Source: Spirochaetes bacterium GWB1_60_80 (lineage in GTDB: Bacteria; Spirochaetota; Spirochaetia; Treponematales; UBA12059). From it: a stretch of 64,000 bases of DNA. The notes under the pieces were generated by a model. That model made no database searches and was not told the DNA's origin. It saw only the letters and a program-made list of their open reading frames with translations. The stretch covers positions 33,114 through 97,113 of the forward strand of contig MIAR01000059.1 in the NCBI GenBank assembly GCA_001829185.1, written 5' to 3'. How positions within the stretch are numbered: position 1 is the first letter of the stretch; each line of letters begins with the position of its first letter. Below are positions 53,214-61,265 of this stretch, piece by piece. A program made the position numbers and the translations under genes.

Positions 53214-53954
53214 ATGAATAGGATGAAGGATAAGGTATGCGTCGTGACCGGCGGCGCCCGCGGTATCGGCCGCGGTATCGCCGAGACGTTTGCCCGCGAA
53301 GGCGCGACCTGCGTCTATGCCCTCGACATGAATGACAGCGAGTTCGCCGCCCTGGCCAAGGCTTATCCGGCCATCAAGGGCGTGGTGGTCAATGTCACCG
53401 ACGGCGCCGCCGTCGAAGCCTTCGTGCAGCGGGCGGTGGCCGAGCACGGCCGCATCGACGTCCTGGTCAACAACGCCGGCATCACCAAGGACGCCCTGGT
53501 CCAGAAGATGACCGAGGAGATGTGGGACGCCGTCATCAACGTCAACCTGAAGGGCGTCTTCCTGATGACCAAGTACGTGGCGCCGGTGATGATGGAGAAG
53601 GGCGCGGGTTCAATCGTGTCCATTTCTAGCGTGGTGGGCCTGGACGGCAACATCGGCCAGAGCAACTACGCGGCCACCAAGGGCGGCGTCGTGGCCATGA
53701 CCAAAGGCTGGGCCCGGGAATTCGCCCGCAAAGGCGCCAAGGTGCGCGTCAACTGCGTGTCGCCCGGCTACACCCGCACCCCGATGATCGAGACCGTACC
53801 GGAAAAAGTGCTGGAGCCGATCATCGCCCGCACGCCGCTGGGGCGCCTGGCCGAGATCCAAGACATCGCCAACGGCGTCTTGTTCCTCAGTTGCGACGAA
53901 TCGGCCTTCGTCACCGGCCAGGTACTGCGCGTGGACGGCGGCCTGGTTCTTTAA
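53214..53954 (+). CDS. Short-chain dehydrogenase, 3-oxoacyl-ACP/CoA reductase type (FabG-like)
   Basis: 246 aa. Cofactor site VTGGARGIGRGIAETFAREG, NNAG strand (DVLVNNAGITKDALVQKM), and the catalytic SSVVG...YAATKGG (Ser, Tyr, Lys). The C-terminal FVTGQVLRVDGGLVL is standard. The sequence is close to FabG/PhaB reductases, which reduce 3-oxoacyl thioesters with NADPH. ATG 53214 has AGGAG 5 nt upstream; the longer frame from 53124 overlaps the preceding gene. Linked with two ketosynthase III-like proteins and a CoA-transferase, so it probably works on the same CoA-bound intermediates. Confidence 0.93.
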   Translation: MNRMKDKVCVVTGGARGIGRGIAETFAREGATCVYALDMNDSEFAALAKAYPAIKGVVVNVTDGAAVEAFVQRAVAEHGRIDVLVNNAGITKDALVQKMTEEMWDAVINVNLKGVFLMTKYVAPVMMEKGAGSIVSISSVVGLDGNIGQSNYAATKGGVVAMTKGWAREFARKGAKVRVNCVSPGYTRTPMIETVPEKVLEPIIARTPLGRLAEIQDIANGVLFLSCDESAFVTGQVLRVDGGLVL

Positions 53955-54004
53955 AGGGCCAGGCAGCCGGGGCGGCACCCTGACTGCGGCAGACAGGCTT
54001 GAGC

Positions 54005-54077
54005 CTCCGGCGCCCGGCGCCGGAGTTCAGGATAGCACGGGGCGCGCCAGTTCCCCGCGGGACGCGTTGGCGCCCCG
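54005..54077 (+). other. Two GC-rich hairpins before the substrate-binding protein gene
   Basis: CTCCGGCGC/GCGCCGGAG at 54005-54025 and CGGGGCG/CGCCCCG enclosing 54038-54077, with no T run. They sit in the operon just before the gene for the exported binding protein, where such structures often stabilise the downstream message. Confidence 0.5.
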
Positions 54078-54106
54078 AAGCTCCAGTTTCAGGAAGGAAG
54101 GAAATC

Positions 54107-55363
54107 ATGAAAGCACGTATTTCCCTTGTGGTGGTCATGTTGCTGGCCGTTTCGGCCCTGGCGGTCTTCGCCGCCGGCGACAAGAGCGCCACCCCCGTGG
54201 CCGCCCCGGCTGCCCCGGCGGCTACCGCCGTCACGCCCGGTCTCAATGACGTCAACGGCGTCACCGACACCGAGATCAAGCTCGGCTCGTTCCAGGCCCT
54301 GTCCGGCTCGGTCGCGTCCATCGGCCAGCCGGTGCGCAAGGGTCTGGACGCTTACTTCAACTGGGTGAACAGCAATGGCGGCGTGCATGGCCGCCGCGTC
54401 AACCTGGTGGTGGCCGACGACGGCTTCAATCCGTCCAACACTACCGTCGAGGTGCGCCGCCTGGTCGAGTCCGACCGCGTCTTCGCGCTGGTGGCCGGCC
54501 TCGGCACCCCCGGCAACCTGGCCGTGATGGATTATATCGAAGGCCAGCGCGTGCCGTACGTCTACCAGGCCTCCGGTTCCGGCTCCCTGACCATCCCGCC
54601 GAAGCGCTACATCTTCGGCGTGCAGCCCAACTATACCACCGAAGGCGGCGTGGCCGTCCGCTACCTGGCCGACGTCAAGGGCGCCCGCCGTATCGCCATC
54701 ATCTACCGCAATCTGGACGACGGTAAGGAAGAGCTGGCCTCGGTCCGGCGCTCCTTGGCTGCCCGTGGCCTGACTGCCGCCGCCGAAGTGGCCGTCGAGG
54801 CCACCGCCACCGATTTCTCGGCCGAGATCATCCGCCTGACCCAGGCCAATGTCGACGCGGTCATCGTCATGCTTTTCAACCCGCAGTCCGGCAACTTCAT
54901 CAAGCAGGCCAAAGACCTGCAGCTGACCCGTCCGCGCTACCTGATGACCTACGCCAACGCCGACCCGACCGTCGGACTGGTGGCCGGCGCCGCCGCCATC
55001 AACGGCGTCGAGGCCCTGGCCTGGGTCGACGTTAACTTCGCCGACCCGGCCGCGCACTTCATCCAGGTCTACCAGGCCACCTTCCCCGGCGAGATTCCCA
55101 ACGCCTACGCCGTGGCCGGCATGATCGCCGCCGAGGTCTTCACCGAGGCCCTGCGCCGCGCCGGCCGCGACCTGACCCGCGAGAAGCTGGTGACGGCCCT
55201 CGAGACCATGAACGGCTGGCAGGGCCGCATCGGGCCGCCCGTTACCTACGGGCCGATCGCCCAGCGCGGCGACCAGGCCCGGGCCGGCGTCCAGTCGATG
55301 TACGTCCTGCGCTTCACCGCCGCCGGCGCCCTGGAACGGGCTAATGGCTGGATCGGCTTCTGA
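54107..55363 (+). CDS. Liv-type ABC transporter substrate-binding protein
   Basis: 418 aa. Signal peptide ISLVVVMLLAVSALAVFAAG (no lipobox Cys) and an Ala/Pro-rich linker precede a Peripla_BP_6 domain: DTEIKLGSFQALSGSVASIG, FNWVNSNGGVHGRRVNLVVA, DDGFNPSNTTVEVRRLVESD and YVYQASGSG. LivK relatives bind branched-chain amino acids, amides, urea, or aromatic and aliphatic acids; the ligand is not predictable here. GGAAGGAAGG lies before ATG 54107. It shares the FAAGDK signal end with the large binding protein at 43657. Confidence 0.93.
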   Translation: MKARISLVVVMLLAVSALAVFAAGDKSATPVAAPAAPAATAVTPGLNDVNGVTDTEIKLGSFQALSGSVASIGQPVRKGLDAYFNWVNSNGGVHGRRVNLVVADDGFNPSNTTVEVRRLVESDRVFALVAGLGTPGNLAVMDYIEGQRVPYVYQASGSGSLTIPPKRYIFGVQPNYTTEGGVAVRYLADVKGARRIAIIYRNLDDGKEELASVRRSLAARGLTAAAEVAVEATATDFSAEIIRLTQANVDAVIVMLFNPQSGNFIKQAKDLQLTRPRYLMTYANADPTVGLVAGAAAINGVEALAWVDVNFADPAAHFIQVYQATFPGEIPNAYAVAGMIAAEVFTEALRRAGRDLTREKLVTALETMNGWQGRIGPPVTYGPIAQRGDQARAGVQSMYVLRFTAAGALERANGWIGF

Positions 55364-55430
55364 TCTGACTTGAGGTATGGCGGCTGGCCCGACGCGGCCG
55401 GCCGCCGTTATATTTGTATAAGGGAGACGC

Positions 55431-56189
55431 ATGATGCTGGAGTGCAGGGACGTTACCGTGCGCTTTGGCGGCCTGACGGCCGTCAAGCGGATGAATCTGA
55501 AGGTTGCCCAGGGCACCATCCACTCGCTGATCGGGCCGAACGGCGCCGGCAAGACCACGCTGTTCAACGCCATCACCCGGTTGGTGACGGCCCAGGAGGG
55601 CGACGTGATGCTGGACGGCGTCTCGATCTTGAACCAGCGGCCGGAAGGCATCATCCGCCACGGCATGGTGCGCACCTTCCAGAACCTGCAGCTGTCGCCC
55701 TTCCAGAGCGTGCGCGACAATATCATGGCCGGCCTGATGCACCGCTGGCCTGAGGGCGCCTGGTCGGCCATCCTCGGCCGCCACCGCGCCTTCATGACCG
55801 AGGCCGAGGAGCGGGTCCGCGCCGCCGCCGAACTGTTCGGTATCCAGAACCGGCTCGGTTCAACGGTGGCCGGCCTGCCCTACGGCATCCTCAAGAAGGT
55901 GGAACTGGCTCGGGCCATGGCCGCCGAACCGCGCCTGCTGCTGCTGGACGAGCCGGCCGCCGGCCTGAACAACGAGGAGACCGCCGAGCTGGACGAGATC
56001 CTGATGACCCTCAAGGCGCGCGGCCTGACGGTGCTGCTGGTGGAGCACGACATGAGTCTGGTGATGCGCATCTCCGACGCCGTCACCGTCATGAACTTCG
56101 GGCAGTTGATCGCCGACGGCCAGCCGGCGCAGATCGCCCGCGACCCGGATGTCATCCGTGTTTACCTGGGAGGCGATTATGGTGCTTGA
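55431..56189 (+). CDS. livG: Liv-type ABC transporter ATPase 1 (LivG-like)
   Basis: 252 aa. Walker A GPNGAGKTT, Q-loop MVRTFQNLQL, a signature-like region replaced by GLPYGILKKVELARAMA, and Walker B LLLLDEPAAGLNNEE. The C-terminal half ends VYLGGDYGA as in LivG. The ABC signature usually reads LSYG/LPYGxQRxLE in this family, so LPYGILKKVE is normal. GGGAG precedes the ATG. Part of the operon with LivK, LivF, LivH and the LivM fusion. Confidence 0.94.
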   Translation: MMLECRDVTVRFGGLTAVKRMNLKVAQGTIHSLIGPNGAGKTTLFNAITRLVTAQEGDVMLDGVSILNQRPEGIIRHGMVRTFQNLQLSPFQSVRDNIMAGLMHRWPEGAWSAILGRHRAFMTEAEERVRAAAELFGIQNRLGSTVAGLPYGILKKVELARAMAAEPRLLLLDEPAAGLNNEETAELDEILMTLKARGLTVLLVEHDMSLVMRISDAVTVMNFGQLIADGQPAQIARDPDVIRVYLGGDYGA

Positions 56190-56874
56190 GACCGGGGACT
56201 TCCGTGTCTCCTACGGCCGGATTACGGCCCTCAAGGGCGTCGACATCAAGGTGGCCGAAAACGAGGCCGTCGCCGTCATCGGCGCCAATGGCGCCGGCAA
56301 GAGTTCGCTGATGAATGGCCTGGCCGGCATCGTCGAGGCCCAGGGCGGTGTTTTGTACAAAGGCGCGGACTTGTCGCGGCTGCCGTCGCACCAGCGCGTC
56401 AAGCGCGGGCTGGTGCTCTGCCCGGAAGGGCGCCGGATATTTCCGGAACTGAACGTGGAAGAAAACCTCAGGCTGGGCGCTTACCGGCGCGGCGCGGTCA
56501 AGACCGGCCTGGTCAAGGTGTACGATATGTTTCCGCGCCTGGCCGAGCGCCGGACGCAGGCCGCCGGCTACCTGTCCGGCGGCGAACAGCAGATGCTGGC
56601 CATCGGCCGCGCCCTGATGGCCGAACCCGAGCTCTTGATGCTAGACGAGCCGTCGCTCGGGCTGGCGCCGGTCCTGGTCGACCAGGTGTTCGAGACGCTG
56701 CGCAACCTGCGGGCGGCCGGCATCCCCATCCTGCTAGTGGAGCAGAACGCCGTCAAGGCGCTGGCCTTCGCCGACCGGGCCTACATTCTGGAAAACGGGC
56801 GCGTGGTGATGAGCGGCAAAGGCGCCGAGCTCCTGGCCGACGAGCGCGTCAAGCAAGCCTACCTGGGCATTTAG
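56179..56874 (+). CDS. livF: Liv-type ABC transporter ATPase 2 (LivF-like)
   Basis: 231 aa. Walker A GANGAGKSS, Q-loop region LVLCPEGRRIFPELNVEENL (LivF type), signature YLSGGEQQMLAIGRALMAEP, Walker B LLMLDEPSLGLAP and the H-loop replaced by LLVEQNAVKAL as usual for LivF. ATG 56179 with GGGAGG 5 nt upstream is the start; it overlaps the LivG gene by 11 nt. Confidence 0.94.
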   Translation: MVLETGDFRVSYGRITALKGVDIKVAENEAVAVIGANGAGKSSLMNGLAGIVEAQGGVLYKGADLSRLPSHQRVKRGLVLCPEGRRIFPELNVEENLRLGAYRRGAVKTGLVKVYDMFPRLAERRTQAAGYLSGGEQQMLAIGRALMAEPELLMLDEPSLGLAPVLVDQVFETLRNLRAAGIPILLVEQNAVKALAFADRAYILENGRVVMSGKGAELLADERVKQAYLGI

Positions 56875-56883
56875 GAGAGCACC

Positions 56884-57828
56884 ATGCTGGTTCAAATACT
56901 GCAACAGATCGCCTTCGGCTTGCCGCAGGGCGCGCTCTACGGCCTGATGGGCTTCGGCATCTCGCTGATCTTCGGCATCTCGGGCGTCACCAATTTCGCC
57001 CAGGGCAACGCCGGCATGATCGGCGTCTTCGTCGGCTGGACCGTCTACGCCCTGACCGGCAGCCTACCGCTGGCCTTGCTGGCCGGCCTGGCCGGCGGCG
57101 CCCTGCTCGGCGCCGGCGTCGACCGCCTGCTGATGAAGCGCGTCAAAGGCCTGACCCACGCCGGCATGCTGATTATCACCCTGGGCCTCTTGATGATCTT
57201 CGACGGCCTGGCCCTCATCGTCTGGGGCACCGAGCCGTTGCTGTTCCCCGACCTGTTCAAGGCCCCGCCCATCATGGTCACCCTGCCGCCAGCCCTCAAT
57301 CCGGAGCAGCTGCTGTTGATTATTCCCGGCGGTGACCTGCGCACCGCCCTGGCCGCCGTCGTGCTCAGCTTCGGTTTGGTGGCTTTCTTCCGCTGGTCCA
57401 AGCCCGGCCTAGCGGCGCGCGCCAAGGCCCAGGACGAGGCCGGCGCCAAGGCGGTCGGCATCAACGTGGCCGCGGCCGACACCCTGGCCTGGGCGGTGGG
57501 CGTGGCCAGCGCGGTGGCGGCCGGCTTCCTGATCGCCCCCAAGTCGACGGTGGCCCCGACCATGCTCATCAACCTGCAGCTCTACGGCTTCACGGCCGCG
57601 GTTTTCGGCGGTTTCGCCAGCCCGCTGGGCGCGGTGGTCGGCGGGCTGCTGCTGGGCGTCATCGAGAAATTGGTGGTGCTGGGGCTGACCAGCCTGTTCG
57701 CGGCCGCCGGCATCCTTAGCGTCAACGCCGCCGACTTCCAGCTGTCGGTGGTGCTGGTCATCATCATCGTCACGCTGACCGTGCGGCCGACCGGACTGTT
57801 CGCCAGCCGCTTCAAGGGAAAGGTGTAA
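56884..57828 (+). CDS. livH: Liv-type ABC transporter permease 1 (LivH-like)
   Basis: 314 aa, about eight membrane helices. LivH hallmarks: GALYGLMGFGISLIFGISGV, TNFAQGNAGMIGVFVGWTVY, and RAKAQDEAGAKAVGINVAAA (the EAA-like coupling loop), then LQLYGFTAAVFGGFASPLGA. GGAG lies before the ATG, 9 bp after LivF. Forms the membrane channel together with the LivM part of the next gene. Confidence 0.94.
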   Translation: MLVQILQQIAFGLPQGALYGLMGFGISLIFGISGVTNFAQGNAGMIGVFVGWTVYALTGSLPLALLAGLAGGALLGAGVDRLLMKRVKGLTHAGMLIITLGLLMIFDGLALIVWGTEPLLFPDLFKAPPIMVTLPPALNPEQLLLIIPGGDLRTALAAVVLSFGLVAFFRWSKPGLAARAKAQDEAGAKAVGINVAAADTLAWAVGVASAVAAGFLIAPKSTVAPTMLINLQLYGFTAAVFGGFASPLGAVVGGLLLGVIEKLVVLGLTSLFAAAGILSVNAADFQLSVVLVIIIVTLTVRPTGLFASRFKGKV

Positions 57829-57834
57829 GACGCC

Positions 57835-59565
57835 ATGCGCAAAATCATCCGCTACGCCGCGCTCAGCGCCGCCGCCGGACTCGTGGTCGGCCTGCTGGCT
57901 TCCGGCGAGAGTTTCGTGCTGCAGATACTGGCGCAGGTGTTGATCTTCGGCATCGCCGCCCTGGGCCTTAATATCCTGACCGGCATGGGCGGCCAGGTGT
58001 CCATCGGCAACGCCGCCTTCATGTCCATCGGCGCCTATACCAGCGTTATCCTGGTGACCAGGCTGGGCCTGCCGCTGCCGCTGGCCGCCCTGGGCGGAGC
58101 CATGCTGGCCGCCTTGTTCGGCCTAGCCATCGGCTTCCCGGCCCTGCGCATGAAGGGCTTCTACCTGGCGGTGGCCACCATGGCCTTCGGCGTGGTCATC
58201 GAGCAGCTGATCAAGGTGATCCCGGCGCTGGGCGCCCACAATGGCCTGCGCAATATTCCGCGCTTGCTGGCCAACGACTTCGCCAACTACCTGTTCATCC
58301 TGGTCTGCTACGTGGCCCTGGTGATGATTGCCCGTATTGTGGCCGAGAGCCCGGTCGGACTGCGCTGGCGCATGGTGCGCGACGGCGAGACCGCCGCCCG
58401 CAGCTTCGGCGTCAACGTGCAGCGCGCCAAGCTGTCGGCCTTCATGATGAGCGCGGCCTACGGCGGCATCGCCGGCGCTCTGTACGCCGACACCGTCGGC
58501 TTCATCAGCTCGGCCGACTTCGGCCTGGCCCGCTCGCTGGACCTCCTGGCCATGGTGATGATCGGCGGCCTGGGCTCCTACCACGGCGGCCTGGGCGGCG
58601 CGGCCATCATCGTCGGCCTGCGCTTCGTCTTCAGCCGCGGCTTCGGCCCTTGGCTGACCGTCATTATCGGCGGCCTCCTGATCGTCTTTACCCTGTTTTT
58701 TCCGCGCGGCATTGCCTGGGGCCTGACCCTGGCCTGGCACAGGCACTTGCAGCGGCCATACCTGGCATTGCGCCGCGCCATGGTCCGGCGCAAGCCGGCC
58801 GGCGGGCAAACCGTCCAGGCCGGCGGGCGGACCATCCATTACCGCGTCAAGGGCAGCGGACCGCAGCCGGTGCTCTGCATCCACGGCAACTTAGGCTCGT
58901 CGCGCTGGTGGGACGGCCTGCCGGACAGCGACCGTTATCGTTTCATAGCGCCTGACCTGCCCGGCTTCGGCCGCTCGGAGGCTCTGGCCGCCGCCGACAT
59001 CGGCGCCTATGCCGACGCCATGCTCGACCTGTTTGACGCCCTACGGCTGGAGCGGCCGGCTCTGGTGGGCCATTCCCTGGGCGGCGCCGTTGTCCTGGCC
59101 ATGCTGGCCCGGCGGCCGGACCTGGCCCGGGCGGCCGTCCTGGTGGACAGCTGCCCACCGGATGGCCTGCAGACCCCCGAAGACCACTACCCGGTAATCG
59201 AGACCTACAAGACCAGCTACGCCATCCTGCGCAATTCCCTGGCGGCCATCGCCCCCGAGCTCAAGCACCGCCCGACCCTGGCCGGCCTGGTGGACGAGGC
59301 CTTGCTGATGTCGCTGGATTACTACGCCGGCAACGCCCGCTCGCTGCAGGCCTTCCGCTACGCACCGGCCGCCGCCTTCGGCCGGCCGGTGCTGGTGCTG
59401 CGCGGCCGCAAGGATATTATCATAACCGGAACCATGGCCCGTAAGACCGTCGCCGCCTTTCCTCAGGGCCAGTACCGGGAGTTCGAAAACTGCGGCCATT
59501 CGCCCATGGCCGAGATCCCGGGCGAATTCAACGCCGCCCTGCTGGCCTTCCTGGACGGCCTGTAA
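57835..59565 (+). CDS. LivM-like permease fused to a C-terminal alpha/beta hydrolase
   Basis: 576 aa in one uninterrupted frame. Residues 1 to about 305 are a LivM permease: GIAALGLNILTGMGGQVSIG, NAAFMSIGAYTSVILVTRLG, the coupling loop RDGETAARSFGVNVQRAKLS, and FFPRGIAWGLT where LivM proteins normally end. After a basic linker (RRAMVRRKPAGGQTVQAGG), residues about 325-576 form an alpha/beta hydrolase: oxyanion HGNLGSSRWW, nucleophile GHSLGG (Ser414), acid RGRKD (Asp527), base NCGHSPM (His555). The triad is complete. LivM C-termini face the cytosol, so the hydrolase would act on substrate as it enters. The substrate is probably an ester, thioester or C-C-cleavable acid (inference). Confidence 0.93.
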   Translation: MRKIIRYAALSAAAGLVVGLLASGESFVLQILAQVLIFGIAALGLNILTGMGGQVSIGNAAFMSIGAYTSVILVTRLGLPLPLAALGGAMLAALFGLAIGFPALRMKGFYLAVATMAFGVVIEQLIKVIPALGAHNGLRNIPRLLANDFANYLFILVCYVALVMIARIVAESPVGLRWRMVRDGETAARSFGVNVQRAKLSAFMMSAAYGGIAGALYADTVGFISSADFGLARSLDLLAMVMIGGLGSYHGGLGGAAIIVGLRFVFSRGFGPWLTVIIGGLLIVFTLFFPRGIAWGLTLAWHRHLQRPYLALRRAMVRRKPAGGQTVQAGGRTIHYRVKGSGPQPVLCIHGNLGSSRWWDGLPDSDRYRFIAPDLPGFGRSEALAAADIGAYADAMLDLFDALRLERPALVGHSLGGAVVLAMLARRPDLARAAVLVDSCPPDGLQTPEDHYPVIETYKTSYAILRNSLAAIAPELKHRPTLAGLVDEALLMSLDYYAGNARSLQAFRYAPAAAFGRPVLVLRGRKDIIITGTMARKTVAAFPQGQYREFENCGHSPMAEIPGEFNAALLAFLDGL

Positions 59566-59585
59566 GGTCGTACTGGCCGCCCGCG

Positions 59586-59614
59586 TTGACTCGGCCCCTG
59601 TTTTGCGGTATCAT
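59586..59614 (+). promoter_or_regulatory. Sigma-70 promoter of tRNA-Arg
   Basis: TTGACT (59586-59591), 17-bp spacer, TATCAT (59609-59614); the predicted start is about 20 nt before the tRNA. Confidence 0.6.
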
Positions 59615-59640
59615 CATATTGTGCACTGAATGCACACCGA

Positions 59641-59714
59641 GGGATCATAGCTCAACAGGATAGAGCAGCTGCCTTCTAAGCAGCAGGTTGGGGGTTCGAG
59701 ACCCTCTGGTCTCA
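59641..59714 (+). tRNA. tRNA-Arg (anticodon TCT)
   Basis: 74 nt. Acceptor stem GGGATCA/TGGTCTC (two G-U pairs), D-arm AGCTCAACAGGATAGAGC, anticodon stem GCTGC/GCAGC with loop CTTCTAA (anticodon TCT, reads AGA/AGG), and T-arm with GGTTCGAGACC. CCA is not encoded. Confidence 0.95.
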
Positions 59715-59740
59715 AAAAAGCTGCCGTAAGGCAGCTTTTT
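59715..59740 (+). terminator. Rho-independent terminator of tRNA-Arg
   Basis: An AAAAAGCTGCC/GGCAGCTTTTT stem with a GTAA loop and a T-rich end, starting directly after the tRNA discriminator base. Confidence 0.88.
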
Positions 59741-59747
59741 TAATTAA

Positions 59748-59767
59748 AGACCAGAGGGTCTCGATCC
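59748..59767 (-). repeat. Inverted copy of the tRNA-Arg 3' end
   Basis: AGACCAGAGGGTCTCGATCC is the reverse complement of the tRNA T-arm and acceptor 3' strand (59693-59712), 19 of 20 bases, with the terminator hairpin in between. A further partial copy, AGACCAGAGGGT, is at 59872-59883 in the same orientation as 59748. Confidence 0.85.
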
Positions 59768-60058
59768 GAGCATGGCGCCGACCAACGGGAGGAAAAGCGC
59801 GCAGGGATGCGCGCGCCAGCCATGCGAGGCGGCCTGGAGCGGCGCAACACGACGTTGCGGCGCGGAAGGCGAGACCAGAGGGTGCGCCAGCTGCGCTGGC
59901 AGCGAACCGGAGCTGGCGCTATGGGCCTGGGCGGCCTTTTCTGGCAGGAAAGCAGTAAATTGTATGGATAATTTTCTGCGTCGCCTGACGAAACTTGCCG
60001 GGCAAGGGGAGGCTCGTCACTGGCGCACCGAGTACCAGCAGCTCGATTTTTCCTCTGC
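59768..60058. other. Gene-poor, hairpin-rich stretch behind the tRNA
   Basis: No credible gene. Several GC-rich inverted repeats occur: GCGCGC/GCGCGC near 59797-59816, GCGCAAC/GTTGCGGCGC near 59841-59863, and GCCAGC-TGC-GCTGGC near 59886-59900. A short frame (59964-60063) begins MDNFLRRLTKLAGQGEARHW and stops at once before the Crp-like remnant. Confidence 0.45.
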
Positions 60059-60656
60059 AGAATAGCTTGTTGGCGGCTTTGCCGGAGGACGTTCGTGGCC
60101 GTATCTTTCCGCATCTGGAAGCGGTTACCTGCCACTGGGCAAGGTGCTGTATGAATCCGGCGGCTTTTGCATTATGTTTATTGGCGACACTTCGATTGTC
60201 TCGTTGTTGTCGGTGATGGAGAATGGCTCTTCGGCCGAAATCGCCATTGTTGGCCGGGAGGGCCTTGTCGGTATCGCCTTGTTTCTGGGCAGCGAAACCA
60301 TGCCCCACCGGGTAGTGGTTCAGGGCGCCGGCCAGGCTTTTCGCCTGGGTAGTCAGTTGCTCAAGCAGGAATTCAACCGATCCGGCGCCTTCCGGCACCT
60401 CTTGCTGCTCAGTCTTGATCGACTGCCGTCCAACCAGTTGTGCATGACCCAAGAATTGATCGCCACTAAGCTCGGGGTCCGACGCGAGGGTGTAACCGAA
60501 GCCGCCGGCAAGCTGCAGCGGGCCGGCCTGATCGACTATTGCCGGGGCTGGATTACGGTGTTGGACCGGCTGGGGCTCGAAGCCCGGGTCTGCGAATGCT
60601 ACAATGTTGTCAAGGTGGAATTCGCCCGCCTGGTGCCGGACATCATCGCCCTCTAA
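60059..60656 (+). pseudogene. Crp/Fnr-type regulator, frameshifted and internally deleted
   Basis: Family order is recognisable across frames: NSLLAALPEDVRGRIFPHLE, then LGKVLYESGG, LHYVYW, TSIVSLLSVMENGSSAEIAI, VGREGLVGIALFLG, and the winged helix TQELIATKLGVRREGVTEAA, GKLQRAGLIDYCRG. A C is missing near 60128 (ACCTGCCACTGG where ACCCTGCCACTGG would keep VTLPLGKV in frame), and further shifts bracket LHYVYW near 60160-60190. Between EFNRSGAFRHLL and LLSLDRLPSN about 40 residues normally present are absent. The longest surviving frame is 60144-60656. It is unlikely to be functional. Confidence 0.78.
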
Positions 60657-61260
60657 GCAAGCTGACAGGAGCGGATGGCGGCGGCCAGAAACCGATAGCG
60701 CCGAGTCCCAGGGTGGCGAAGGGCCGGAAAGCGCTGACAAAACCGCGGCACAGGCCAACCCTGAAGGATAGTCCGAAGCCGTCATTAAGGCGTAGGCCAA
60801 CCCCGACCGCCGCGTTCCAGTGCAGGAAGTCAGTCGTCTGGTAGACGCCCGCCCAATTTTGTAGCACGGTTCCGCCTACGAATTGTCCCATTACATGACG
60901 GGTTTACCGAGAGCCTGCGATAGTGCCTCTGGGATGGTACAGGACTTGGCCGCCAGCTGCCAGGACGTGACTACCGATTAGTTTTTGGACTTCCAGGGGA
61001 CCCGGTAGGGAAAGGCGATTGATAAGGTCCGGCTTGTAATACGGCGGCGCCGCATCGGCGGCAGCGGCCAGGCCGCTGAAATCGGAGCCCGCCTTCCACC
61101 ATAGGCTGATGGCTACCGGCAGGCCGAACTCCGGCACGAAGAGGCCTTCGGTTGTTAAGGCGCTGAATGGCGTGCTCCGGCCAATAGTCAGCATGGTGTG
61201 TTCATAGCGCAGTCTGATCGCCAGGTCAGCAGTCGAGAAGGTCGGCAGGTTCAGGCTATT
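60643..61260 (-). pseudogene. Possible outer-membrane beta-barrel protein remnant
   Basis: Two minus-strand frames. NAAVGVGLRLNDGFGLSFRV (60643-60891) has the alternating hydrophobic pattern of a barrel C-terminus. TADLAIRLRYEHTMLTIGRS and EFGLPVAISLWWKAGSDFSG (60904-61260) look like earlier strands. The frames do not join and there is no signal peptide or ribosome site. Weak evidence; the identity is a guess from pattern only. Confidence 0.3.
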
Positions 61261-61265
61261 GATGG

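Noticed and set aside
54089..55795. 568-codon minus-strand frame opposite the Liv binding protein
   Set aside because: Antisense shadow; no domain is recognised and it crosses the intergenic region before the LivG gene.
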